DNA of 64,000 nt from Adenophora triphylla var. japonica (lineage: Eukaryota > Streptophyta > Magnoliopsida > Asterales > Campanulaceae). The position numbers and the translations under genes are program-made. The notes beneath the pieces were generated by a model that worked only from the letters and a program-made list of their open reading frames with translations, was not told the DNA's origin and searched no databases. Shown in pieces: positions 22,651 through 32,558 of this stretch. The DNA is taken from positions 248,001-312,000 of the forward strand of contig JAFEMH010001354.1 of NCBI GenBank assembly GCA_022495995.1, read 5' to 3'. Positions within the stretch are counted from its first letter, which is position 1, and each line of letters begins with the position of its first letter.

Positions 22651-23954
22651 ACGAGGCCCTGGCAATCGAGTTCGAGCTCATCATCAATTCGACTACCGGC
22701 CCGGTGGCAACCGGCCCGTGCCGTCGATCAAGCTTAAAGCCTCAAGCGCCGCGAGGCGAAGGGGTAACAGCGAAGGAGACAAAGCTCCTCGCCTGCTACG
22801 AATCGGATCAACCTCGGGAATGCTTCCGGCCGCCCGAAAACATCGCAAGGTCTTCCCCGCAAGACGAGTCGGCTTCCGACGAGGGAAATGACCACCTCAG
22901 CATCAACATGCTCCAGTTTGATTCTGCTCCCAGTCGTCACGGCCACGGATTCGGACATCCCGCCAGCAAACTGCTAGCTTTGATAGACTTGGCAATCCAG
23001 CGAGATCACGAGACTATCAACATCGCAGAATTCAACACCCCCGTGTGTTCAATCAAGCAGATATGGGCAAACTTCTTGGTAACCGAGATCAAGGAAGGCC
23101 GCATGGAATGTCCCAGCCCGACTTCCTTCGTCAACATAATCCAAGTGTTTCCGCCATTCGGAGATTTGGATGTGATCACAGTTCTAGACACTAGTCAGAC
23201 GACTCCCACCTACGGAGATTGTTTAGCTCTCGCAAGGAAGGCCCTCATGGAACTAGCCACTCAAGAGAATCGTCTCTGGGACGAAAACCAAGCTCAAAAG
23301 ACCCACAGGGACCAAGCCCTTAAAGTGTCACAAGCAGCTTCAGACAGAAAGCTAGAGGCCACTCTAGACCAGTTCGACCTCAGGGGTTTTGCTCACGGCA
23401 ACTTCCTCGACTACCGTCTGTTCTCATCCAACCCCCTCTGCCAAATGAGGGTGGTCAACGGTCCCGATGACCTAGGAGATGGAATGGCACAGCAGAACGA
23501 ATATCAGCGCTTATCTCCCCGAGGAAAGCAAGTTCTCTGTGAAAGTGACGACGAAGATGATGAAACCATTCTCTTCCAAGCCAGGCATGAAGTCAACAAA
23601 ATCGGAATCCCAAGGGTCCTGGGAGGATGGGGACGGATCATTTCCGCACTCAAATTGAAAGGCCGACTGAGAGAGGAAGGTCTATTAAAAAACAAGAGAA
23701 AGGTGGAAATACATCTCCAGCAACTGCTCAGGGAGATTCCACAGTCTGCGGCCTTCGTTTACATAAACGATCAACTGGGACAGCAACCAGTCACATGGGC
23801 AGATGTTCGGGAAGCCGTGTACTCACCTTCCGACATACCCGCCACTCAGATAAAGAGGAAAGGAAAGCTCTCCCCGATGGAGGTTTATCTAGGCTGCCGC
23901 GCGCAGTTCAAGAAGCATTGGCTATTCTCACGTGGGAAGAAACGCAGGCACTAA
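22644..23954 (+). CDS. Unrecognised ORF X2 between the two protease domains
   Basis: 436 open residues, the longest uninterrupted frame of this region. Visible features are HLSINMLQF near residue 83, SFVNIIQVFPPFGDLDVITV near 160, a charged helical stretch (LARKALMELATQENRL, with possible coiled coil near 190-240), an acidic run CESDDEDDE near 297 and a basic tail. The order of acidic head, FVNII block and ALARKAL-type helix repeats that of X1. I cannot assign a domain. It could be a lineage-specific insertion in the PR-RT interval, where Ogre elements are known to have extra, sometimes spliced, sequence. Confidence 0.6.
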   Translation: MVNEALAIEFELIINSTTGPVATGPCRRSSLKPQAPRGEGVTAKETKLLACYESDQPRECFRPPENIARSSPQDESASDEGNDHLSINMLQFDSAPSRHGHGFGHPASKLLALIDLAIQRDHETINIAEFNTPVCSIKQIWANFLVTEIKEGRMECPSPTSFVNIIQVFPPFGDLDVITVLDTSQTTPTYGDCLALARKALMELATQENRLWDENQAQKTHRDQALKVSQAASDRKLEATLDQFDLRGFAHGNFLDYRLFSSNPLCQMRVVNGPDDLGDGMAQQNEYQRLSPRGKQVLCESDDEDDETILFQARHEVNKIGIPRVLGGWGRIISALKLKGRLREEGLLKNKRKVEIHLQQLLREIPQSAAFVYINDQLGQQPVTWADVREAVYSPSDIPATQIKRKGKLSPMEVYLGCRAQFKKHWLFSRGKKRRH

Positions 23955-24654
23955 CTCTCGACGCGAGGCTGCTTTGCAAGAAAGTTAATCTGGGCCAAGA
24001 GTGGAGGAAAACTAGCAAACCATGAGTATCGCCAGATCTAACTCCAGAATGCCCTGAGTATGCTCAGCAAGAAGGAAAGGAGCGCGGTATACCGTGAAGA
24101 GATCAAGGAGACTGTTCGCCTGAACCAAGAACTCTCCAACCTCCCCCGGAGGGTCAGCAACGCACAGTTTAGTTCCGGCAACCACATTTGCGCGCAGCGA
24201 CGTTCGAGCGGCTGCGCCAATCCATAAACTACCTCCCCACGGAGGCACCCCGGCCGTATCTGGGGCGAGAATCCGTAAAGCTGCCGAAGCCCCAGGAAAT
24301 TCATCTATAGTCAATGAATTGAGGGAAGACATGTGGCCCTATGCTACGAGGAGTCCTCCTCTAACTATGGCTCAACTTAGAGCGGCCTGTTCGGAAGGAG
24401 CCAAGCCTGATGTCAGCGTTCTAATCCGATCGGGTCAAATCCATGCACTACCACCTAAGGCCACCAAAAAGCCGAGCGGAGCGGAGGCTGCAACCCGGCC
24501 GGCCCGAAGACGCAAGTTCCACGAAAGAGGATCCGATCCTCACTCGGCTCAAGCAGACCCGGGCGAACATTTCCCTTTGGTCCACTGCTCACATCTTCAT
24601 ATCCTCACAAGCTCAAGCTAGAGGAAAGTCGCCCCGTACCATGGTCCCGTGGGC
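23955..24654 (+). pseudogene. Degraded coding sequence between ORF X2 and the second protease
   Basis: Codon-like composition continues, but the frame changes repeatedly (for example LREDMWPYATRSPPLTMAQL near 24320-24380). It ends in PHILISSQAQ-type and RTMVPWALDP words just before the second protease domain. No domain is recognised. It is likely the decayed C-terminal part of the X region. Confidence 0.4.
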
Positions 24655-25284
24655 CCTTGACCCCGAGCGAAGTCATTCGGATGATCGGCAACATCCACTA
24701 CGGCAACATTATCACCTTCACGAGATTTGGACCTTCCAAAATTTGGGGGCGATCCACAATGAGCCGCTCTACATCACATCCAGTGGACGAGCGTCGCCTT
24801 CCGCGTGTTGGTAGACGGAGGTTCGGAATGAATGTCTTGCCCGCCAAGATGATGGACTGCTTGACATCAAGCCTACGAGATCTGAAGCCTTCAATCCACA
24901 CCTTTGTCAAGGCCTATGACTCTACTTCCCGTACGGTTCTCGGGGTTGCTACTCTTAATATGCGGTTCGACAGCGGATGATCCCCACCGAATTCCAAGTG
25001 TTGGACATTCCAATCACTTTCACAACCATCTGGGCGTCCTGGCTGCATCAAATCAATGGCGTGGCATCCACCCTTCACCGGTGCCTCAAGTTCATGCAAG
25101 GCAACGAGCTAACCACGATCTACGGCGACGGCGTCACCACCGAGGGGACCGGCACCAACGACATTCCAGTGTTAGAAATCAAGCATAATGACGACATGGC
25201 ATTAACCGGATTCACTCTGGAGACCTCCAAGATCCAAATATGCAACGTCGACCTTCCACTGTTTCAAGACAAGATTCCTCCGCC
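24655..25284 (+). pseudogene. Second protease domain (PR2), element A, frameshifted
   Basis: A diverged second copy of the retropepsin domain. In order: HNEPLYIT (about 24757), the active site FRVLVDGGS (about 24800-24826), a frameshift next to a TGA, NVLPAKMMD, TFVKAYDSTSRTVLGVATL, and then in another frame TEFQVLDIPITFTTI and STLHRCLKFMQGNEL. Each block has a counterpart in PR1 (HNEALYIT, VLVDNGS, NVLPLSMM, IKAYDSTSRPILGTVTL, AKFHVMDIPSEFTAL, STLHQCVKFINRQGDL), so homology is clear. Two frameshifts and a mutated LGR-type motif make it inactive now. Confidence 0.8.
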
Positions 25285-25415
25285 ATGAAGATGATGAAAC
25301 TCATGAACTTCATCCCGGGTGGGGCTCGGCAAAGGTTACAAGGCTGACACCAAGTCATCGAAGTCAAGGACCACACCACGGTCCGGGGGCTTGGTTACGT
25401 GCCAACACCGGCGAC
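25285..25415 (+). pseudogene. G-patch-like glycine motif after PR2
   Basis: In three short frames the sequence reads MKMMKLMNFIPG, then GLGKGYKAD, then GLGYVPT. The spacing and Gly pattern resemble a G-patch, an RNA-binding motif found after protease in some retroviruses and, as I recall, in some plant gypsy polyproteins. Two single-base frame changes interrupt it. The assignment is by pattern only. Confidence 0.5.
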
Positions 25416-26280
25416 ATCGGGGAAGACAAAAGGCTCGCCCGCACCAAGGCGGCCCGCAAAGGGAACCTTCGACGGCACACCCAACCTCAGACCTTACGGT
25501 TTCGACCTCGCTCATTACTTCACCAAGGCAGAAGCGGCGAAGCGAGGGCCAGCGGAAGGCAATGAGCGAAAGCGAGCCGAGGGCCAGCGGCCAGGCAACG
25601 GGCGAGGGGACCGACGGTGGAACTGATGAAGATGAGAAAGAAGCAGGGATAGTCAGTACAGAGACTACAGAAAGGATGGAAAAGCTAGCACGGGACCTCA
25701 AGCGTTTCAGAGGACTCAAAGCTAGTCCGATAAGAGGAGCGTTCCTCGACATCACTACTCTACCTGGACCAATTGTCACCACAGTTCAGCATGAGTACAC
25801 ATTCAAAGGGATCCCAGACTTGGAGGAGCAGCTCAGGGTACTCTCCGTGGGAAGCAGATTGTTCGGATCAGCCGTCGAGGCCACATTCGAGACAGTAATT
25901 CCGAAGCAGAAGGAACCAGAATTCATAGAAGACGCTCTCAGTGGACCAGCTCTACAGAGTCTTTTTGAAGAAGTCATGGAGGTGCCAAACCTGATTGACA
26001 CAGGCTCAGAAAACGGCATGATCGCCATGATTGGGACAACGAAGCCAAGCCTCTCGATCCCAGAACCCTCATCAAGCATCCGGCAATGCCCGAAGAAGCT
26101 GGGTAACTTTCACCGGACCAAGGGCAAGCCGAGACGAAATGGAAGACAAGCTAGGCTGCACCCACATCTCCCTAAACTCGGTCTCGAACCCTGCGAGTCG
26201 AGTCCTTGTAAAAGTCCGAGTCCTGCGAGTCGTCCAGCGGCCTTACGCCGGAAGACTATGATAATGTAGCCAACCATGTA
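25416..26280 (+). CDS. Linker between protease and RT, element A
   Basis: The frame 25319-26269 is open over this stretch. It begins Lys/Arg/Gly rich, then acidic (TDEDEKEAG), then ordered sequence (RMEKLARDLKRFRGL, PGPIVTTVQHEYTFKGIP, GSAVEATFETVIPKQKEPEF). No known domain is recognised. The end is low complexity. It is likely a polyprotein spacer or part of the second repeated block and is absent or unrecognisable in element C. Confidence 0.45.
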
Positions 26281-26399
26281 TTTTCGTTCTCGTTTAATGA
26301 AAAGTCGACCTTTCGGAGTATCCTCTCATTGCCACTTTAACAAGCGATAAGTTAACAAACAACTTAAAAGACGTTAATAACTCAATTGATAAAGAAGCG

Positions 26400-27504
26400 G
26401 ACACATTAAATGAACAATACATTAAGGAAGTTCTCAAGCGTGTAGTTGACCGAGAGGACAATCGGGCCCCAGCTGTAGAAGAGGTTATGACCAAAGTGAA
26501 CACAGGGGTCGGTGCAAGAGCCTAAAGAGACACAAGTGGGCGGTTTCTTCGCCGATGCGAGAAAAAGAAGCCACTGATAAAGCCTCCTCCAGGGAGTATG
26601 TTGGCGTGTTCGCTGGTCATACCGGGACATGCCGGGACTCGATCCCTCGATCGTGGAGCACGAGAATTCCCTGGATCCCGAATCCAAGCCTATCAAACGA
26701 AGGCTGCGCAAGATCAAGCGAGTGGTCCTTGCAAGTTGAAGAAGAGATTGAGAAAATGCTCCGAGTTGGTTTCATCGAGTGATTGAGTACCCGACTGGCT
26801 TTCCGACATCGTGACGGTCACCAAGGCCGATGGAAAGGTCGAGATCTTTGTGTGGATTTCCGGGATCTCAACAAGGCCGGCCCTAAAGATGATTTCCCAT
26901 TGCCTAACCTCGACATGCTAGTCGACACCACGACAAATTTTGAAGTAAAGTCCTTCGTGGATGGGTTCGGGGATACTGACAGATCAAAATGTCAGGAAGA
27001 TCAAGCCAAGGCGCTTTCACCACTCCGTGGGGACATGCTGCTACACGGTCATGCCGTTCGGTTTGAAGAACGGCTGGGGCTACTTACCGGCGGGCTGCTT
27101 GACCCTCTTCCATGACATGATTCACAAAGAAATCGAAGTATATGTCGACGACATGATCATCCACTCCGAGAGGATCAGACATGCAGCACATGACAGATCT
27201 GAGAAAGTTCTTCAACAGACTCAGAAAGCACTCCATGAGATTGAACCCTGCCAAGTGCACCTTCGGCGTCAAGCGAGGTAAAGTACTGGGGTACATGGTT
27301 ACAGAAAGAGGTATCGAAGCCGATCCCAAGAAAATCAAGGCCATCATCGACATGAAGCCGCCTCAGACTTTAACAGAAGTAAAGAGTTTTATGGGAAGAC
27401 TTCAGTACATCAGTCGCTTCATCAACCAGTTGACATCTCTCTGCGAGCCCATATTCAAACTGATGAAGAAGAATGCCGACGTCAAATGGGAATCCGAGTG
27501 CTAG
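26400..27504 (+). pseudogene. Reverse transcriptase, element A, frameshifted
   Basis: Recognisable pieces in three frames: EWSLQVEEEIEKMLRVGFIE, then a stop, DLCVDFRDLNKAGPKDDF with the first conserved RT block, NFEVKSFVDGF where the catalytic Asp of the FxDxxSG block is expected, HAVRFEERLG-type remnants of MPFGLKN, and YVDDMIIHS with the YxDD box at about 27140-27151. The thumb (SMRLNPAKCTFGVKRGKVLG) and connection (SFMGRLQYISRFINQL) are in one open frame from 27181 to a TAG at 27502. It is non-functional as it stands. Confidence 0.88.
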
Positions 27505-27873
27505 ACAGCTTTCGAGAAAATCAAGACCTACTTGGTGAATCCCCCAATTTTGTGCCCGTCACATGAAGACAAGCCACTACTCCTGTATCTGACAGTAACA
27601 GACACGTCAATCGGAGCAATGCTGGCACAAGAACAAAAAGATTCCAAGGTTGAGCATGCAATCTACTTCGTAAGCCGGAAGCTTCAAGGAAGTGAACTCA
27701 GCTACTCAGCACTAGAGAAAACTTGTACTACCTTGGTATGGGTAGTCGGGAAACTGAAACACTACATGCAGTCACATTCAGTGCTCCTGGTCTCCAAAAT
27801 GGACCCCGTCCGATATCTCTTCGACAAGTCATCCCTGTCAATGCGACTAGCCAAGTGGTCATTCTTCTGGTGA
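27505..27873 (+). pseudogene. RNase H (first), element A
   Basis: In the same frame as the RT thumb and separated from it only by one TAG at 27502. Visible are KIKTYLVNPPILCPS, PLLLYLTVTDTSIGAMLAQE with the first acidic strand, IYFVSRKLQGSELSYSALEK and KLKHYMQSHSVLLVSKMDP. It ends at a TGA at 27871 after LAKWSFFW. The usual continuation (L.E.DI.Y..) is seen in a shifted frame. It would remove the RNA strand of the RNA-DNA hybrid. Confidence 0.85.
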
Positions 27874-27989
27874 GTTCGACATCAAGTACATGGTCAAAAA
27901 ATCCACAAAGGGCGAGTAATGGCGAGATCAGTGGCCGACTTCCCAAGCTTGGTGAACTGGGGTCTGATCCGCAATTTCCGGACAACGAG

Positions 27990-28460
27990 AATCTTTTCAC
28001 TCGATAGCGCAAACCCGGCAACTCTTCTTCGATGGGGCGGCCAACAAGAAGGGGAATGGTATTGGAATGCTCCTTGTCGATCCCAAGGACGAGCACACTC
28101 CCATAGCCATCAAGTGAATTTTGAAACAACCAACAATGCCGCAGAATACGAAGCTTGTGCGGCCGGTGGAAGCCGCCCTCGGCGCAACATCTCGGGCTGG
28201 AAGTATACGAAGACTCGGCATTGATCATCAATCAAGTATCCAACAAATGGAAAACGGTAGATTACGGCCTCCGAAGTACCACGCGTACATGGAGGAGCTC
28301 ATTGCTCGGTTCAAGAACATCTCTTTCCACTATTTGCCAAGAGACAGGAACCGCCGCGACGCCACAGCAACCCTCGCCTCTCTTGTCGAAATTCCCGATG
28401 GGAAATCGGTAAAACCCCTCATAATAGGCGGACGGGAAACACCCGCCTATTCTTTGTGAG
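27990..28460 (+). pseudogene. Second (archaeal-type) RNase H, element A
   Basis: Across three frames: a DGAANKKGNGIGMLLVDP-like start (about 28030-28085), NFETTNNAAEYEAC (about 28120-28160) and SALIINQVSNKWKTVDYGL (about 28217-28275), then HYLPRDRNRRDATATLASL. These are the conserved acidic blocks of the extra RNase H that defines Tat elements. Frameshifts at about 28000, 28160 and 28260 inactivate it. Confidence 0.8.
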
Positions 28461-28585
28461 ATCGAAATAAAAAATGAAACGATCGACGAACCCGGTACAA
28501 TCAAGTATACCAGTACCTCCAAAATGGAGAAGCTTCCTTCACAAATGAAGATGGAAAATACAAAGAAGGGATCAAAGCCAAAAAC

Positions 28586-29764
28586 ATGATGGCATTAAAA
28601 CGCCTAGCATCCCATTTCGTCATTCTGGGGGGTATGTTGTACAAGAAGCGCCACCAAGGACCACTCCTTCGGTGTGTAAACAAAGAAAAAGCCAGCGAGC
28701 TAATGAACGAAGTTCACAACGGAACCTGCGGTCCGCACATGAACGCCCGAGCATTGACACAGATCATTCTCCGTATGGGATACTATTGGATATCTATGGA
28801 AATAGACTGCATCCAGTTCGTCCGAAGCTGCGACAAATGTCAACGGTTCTCCAACCTCAATCACATCCCTCCTCATGAACTCTATTACATGACTACACCA
28901 TGGCCTTTCGCCACATGGGGAATCGACGTCATCGGCAAGATCACTCCACCAGGGAGCAATGGTCACGAGTTCATTCTAGTCGCAGTCGACTACTTCACCA
29001 AATGGGTAGAAGCCAGATCGTACAAGGTACTAAATTCTAAGAAGGTGGCCGAGTTCATCAAAGAGAACATCATGTGCCGATACGGAGTGCCCAACGAGAT
29101 CATATCCGACAATGGGACTCACTTCGAAGGAGATTGTGACCAACTACTGACCGAATTCAGAGTCACGCGTCACAAGTCTTCTCCTTACAGACCACAAACC
29201 AATGGTGCAGTAGAGGCAGCAAACAAGACTCTCGCCATGATAATCAGAAAGATGACCACTAGAGGTCGGGACTGGCCCGAAAAGCTACATCTAGCCCTCT
29301 GGGGATACAGAACATCAGTCAGAACCGCCACAGGGGAGACTCCGTTCGCGCTTACCTACGGAATGGAAGCAATGTTACCCGTGGAATTGGAAATTCCATC
29401 CCTCCGAGTCCTCTTGGAAAACAGGATCAATGAAGTCGAATGGCTACAGAGCCGTCACGACGAACTTGCTCTACTCGACGAGCGCAGATTGAAAGCCATG
29501 GAACACACTCGAGCCTACCAGAGCAGAATGGCCCGAGCATTCGATAAGAAAGTCAAGATCCGAGACATCAGAGAAGGCGACTTGGTGCTAAAGGAAAAGC
29601 CTCCTACGCAGACCAATCCCCTCAGAAAGTGGGAGCCTACCTGGATAGGACCGTTTGTGGTACAAAGAATCTTCTCCGGAGGAGCCATGAAGTTAGCAGA
29701 CTTGGACGGGAACCCTTTCGTTAACCCCATCAACGGAAGCAAGCTCCGCAGATACGTCGTTTGA
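28586..29764 (+). CDS. Integrase, element A, open frame
   Basis: 392 uninterrupted residues. The zinc-binding H2C2 domain comes first (EVHNGTCGPHMN with the two His, CDKCQRF with the Cys pair). The catalytic core follows, with Asp114 (WGIDVIGKI), Asp175 (SDNGTHF) and Glu210 (TNGAVEAANK), then GYRTSVRTATGETPFALTYG and a C-terminal domain ending GSKLRRYVV. It joins element cDNA to host DNA. All catalytic residues are present, so this is the only clearly intact enzyme domain of A. It would normally be cut from the polyprotein, so the ATG given may not be a real start. It was preceded in frame by a degraded linker (28460-28585). Confidence 0.93.
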   Translation: MMALKRLASHFVILGGMLYKKRHQGPLLRCVNKEKASELMNEVHNGTCGPHMNARALTQIILRMGYYWISMEIDCIQFVRSCDKCQRFSNLNHIPPHELYYMTTPWPFATWGIDVIGKITPPGSNGHEFILVAVDYFTKWVEARSYKVLNSKKVAEFIKENIMCRYGVPNEIISDNGTHFEGDCDQLLTEFRVTRHKSSPYRPQTNGAVEAANKTLAMIIRKMTTRGRDWPEKLHLALWGYRTSVRTATGETPFALTYGMEAMLPVELEIPSLRVLLENRINEVEWLQSRHDELALLDERRLKAMEHTRAYQSRMARAFDKKVKIRDIREGDLVLKEKPPTQTNPLRKWEPTWIGPFVVQRIFSGGAMKLADLDGNPFVNPINGSKLRRYVV

Positions 29765-30200
29765 GGAAGAGCACGAGTCAACTCTCCTTCCCCATACACC
29801 ACCCGTCAGTAAAATTTAAAGTGCTAAAAGAGTAATACCCAACTGGATACATTCCCGCTAATGATCCAGGTAAAAAACAGGGTCACACTTCTTTTGTCTT
29901 TGTTTTTCTCAAATTCACCTAAAAGTGTCGAACTACGGTGACCTGAGCCCCTTAGTCCAATTGTAAAAGGGGAACGTAGGCAACCATCATTGGTTCGGTC
30001 TCAAAAAACAAAAAAATACAATAAGCATCAATTGCTTGTGTTTCGAAAAACTCTTTTCAATTAACCTACAAATTCATTACGGTTAAAACAATTTTTGATG
30101 AGTTCAAGCATGGTCAACTCTTGACTCGCTACACGCTAGCAAAACTACAATAAAACATTAATCAGTTAATGTGTCTGCAATGACAGTGGGTGGATACTCT
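29765..30200 (+). other. Post-pol region between convergent gene sets, with two conserved hairpins
   Basis: It separates the sense pol stop (29762-29764) from the antisense beta stop (30217). Two small hairpins are shared with element C at the same place. The first is CCCCTT...AAGGGG (29948-29953 with 29967-29972). The second is AACCATCATTGGTT (29982-29995). Both are followed by CGGTCT. This is probably where the two transcription units end. Confidence 0.6.
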
Positions 30201-30216
30201 GGACAGCAAGGTCAAC

Positions 30217-31184
30217 CTAGTTTCCCGAACTTGGTCCTTTATCCTTCTTCCCCTTCCCTTTCCCATGGCGAGTGTTCTTCACCTTCACAGGGAATATTCC
30301 GGTAGTCCTTATACCTGGCTCAGGGACCCTTCCCGACGCCTCCGTCAAACCTGTAGCTGTCAAAGCAGCCCTTTCCCTAGCTCTGTCTTGAGCTGCCTCT
30401 CTTCGAGCCATCATAACCGTGCTTAGATTTGCCTCCCAATCAGCATTGGCCTCATAGTGAGCCATGTCATTCCCAGTACGATCCCGAGGGTTAGACCCCG
30501 CTTCGGTCCTCCTCAAGGTTAAGCTGTCAAGGTGATCAGCACCCAACAGCTCACTCCGTCTCCACAAGATAGCCATCTATGTCTCCCCTATACACTCTTC
30601 ATACCAGTTCAGATAATGCGTAGACAGAACAGTGCCCCCTCTCCGGTGAAAGAGAACCCTGGCAGGAAAGGACGTGTATTGCCACCACCGTTTGGGCAGC
30701 AATAGCGTCGAAGGATCTTCCATCAGCAGAGATCCCACCTCGAAGGTAGCAGCATGACTCAAGCCCGTCAATGGCACCTGCTTTCCACCCGTGCATCGTC
30801 CGCGAGTAACCAACGATGGAATGTAGAAAGACGTCTGAGACAGCCCCGGCACTCTGACAACCAATAGACCCTCCTGAGCGGTCTGACAAGTCTGTAACTT
30901 CCAGTGGGGAACCCACCATCGCAAGTGATGCGTGCGGAGTCTGGCCATCCAGAGCTCCAACTCAACCTGATCGCCCCCTATCACCAAAGGACGTCGAGAA
31001 AAGGACCAAGCATCACAAGACATTGGCACCTCGGGCATCATCTGCAGTCTCTCCCTCAACCATATGGTAAGCATAGCGGGACTCCCTCCCCACATGTATC
31101 GGCTATCGGTCGCCATCCGACCTATGCCAGAACGTCTCGCCCAAGACCAAAGGCACGATGTCTCCCCCGTTCTGGCACTGCCTT
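30217..31184 (-). pseudogene. Antisense gene beta of element A, 3' part (PMD/DUF7745-like)
   Basis: The 3' half of beta, whose 5' half is at 56738-57201; elements B and C lie between. It reads DIVPLVLGETF at the B junction, has a frame change near 31125, then RYMWGGSPAMLTIWLRERL and WARLRTHHLRWWVPHWKL-type sequence down to NWYEECIGET, a TAG at 30577, and a continuation in the same frame (MAILWRRSELLGADHL) to a stop at 30217. The tail is basic (KNTRHGKGKGKKDKG). The counterpart in element C has the same blocks (DIVPLVLGETF, a LWLRERL-type word, basic tail). It resembles transposon-borne PMD/DUF7745 proteins; the cellular role is unknown. Confidence 0.7.
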
Positions 31185-32544
31185 GTTGGGTTTTACGGGT
31201 CCATGCGCAGCGGAATTAAGCATTAAAAACATAAAACCCAAGAAGCCCTAGGATCCGTTCTATACAATTAATTTGAATACCTATGAGATAGAATTAAACC
31301 AACCTTGAAACGCTTTCCGGTCTTGAGCTATCGAACGATTTGATTATGTGATATCGAATCACAAACTTCGTTCTTCAACTTGCTTGAACTCTAGGCCTTG
31401 ATCGATGAACGAGCGAAGACCCTCTTTTGGTATCCACACCTTTGAATGAATCCAAGAACAATTTCTTGTTGATTGCTAGATCTAAACCTTGAAGAATATT
31501 GAGAGAATTTGATTGTGAATTTTGCTTTAAAATTTCGGCTGACCTTTAGGTCTGATGAACCCTTGTATTTATACTACAATAGTGTAAATACCTCTTCTAA
31601 TCGAATTAGGAGAGACAAAGCTATCAAAAACGCGTATTGGCCTATTATGTCGCGCGGTATATCAAGCCATTGGCTTGATATGTCGCGTGACATAAGTAAC
31701 TCGATTTACGAGCCTCTCAATCATTCTTCCTCCGGTTTAACCAATTCATTCTAGTTGTGTGTGACCCAATAGGATTACATCATGTTGGCAATGAGTTCGA
31801 TCATATCGAACCTCATAAGACATAAGCGGACTCTAGCAAGCCATTATGTCTACCCAAATAATGCAACGTAAGAGTTCACGTTTCCAACGGTGTACTTCCA
31901 TTTATCCCTTTGTCTCACGATGTCATATTTGAACACAAGTCATGGTCCTTGTCAACTTGTTATTGTTCAATGCTTTCTCGATTCTTGAGTATAATGATAA
32001 TTCCAATCATATTGGGGTACGGCCATACACTTTCATCATTATCACTCATCGAGGGGCCCAAGCATAACATCTCTCTTCCGAGGGACAAATTCCTTTTTGA
32101 CTTATCATCCTTCCCATCATGAATCCGATCATGCCAATGATAGCCTTTATAGATATCGTGTTAAGATATCGTTTGACTAAAATCAAACATGACTTTCATC
32201 ATATGTAAGGTTATGATAGTCTTAGGTCTAGGAAATAAATGAAGTAACCGTATGAGATTTAAGTATGACATTTTGACCATGACATAAATCTCATGCGGGT
32301 CATGTCCAGTCACTTGTTCTCTAACAAGTATCCATAATTTCAATGTGCATCTCTTATGCATATAATCATCACATGATTATCCATTGACAATTATACTAAT
32401 TTATTCTCTTAATAATTAGGGACAGAGATTATTATAAACAAATATACAAAACATATAATAATCAAATAATAAACATCTCATATAATAATAAATAATGTCA
32501 ACACATAAGTCTATCAATCATAGGCCTAGGGCATAACACCAACA
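31185..32544 (-). repeat. 3' LTR of element B
   Basis: 1360 bp, TGTTGGGTTTTACGG to CACCAACA on the plus strand, and nearly identical to 38032-39388. Next to it, minus-strand GCAAGTGGGAGAC is the likely polypurine tract. The TATA-like element is at 31566-31573 (minus strand GTATAAATAC). Confidence 0.95.
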
Positions 32545-32558
32545 GTCTCCCACTTGCA

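Noticed and set aside
31180..31184. TGCCT as target duplication of element B
   Set aside because: No partner is found at 40623; the other end of B is truncated.
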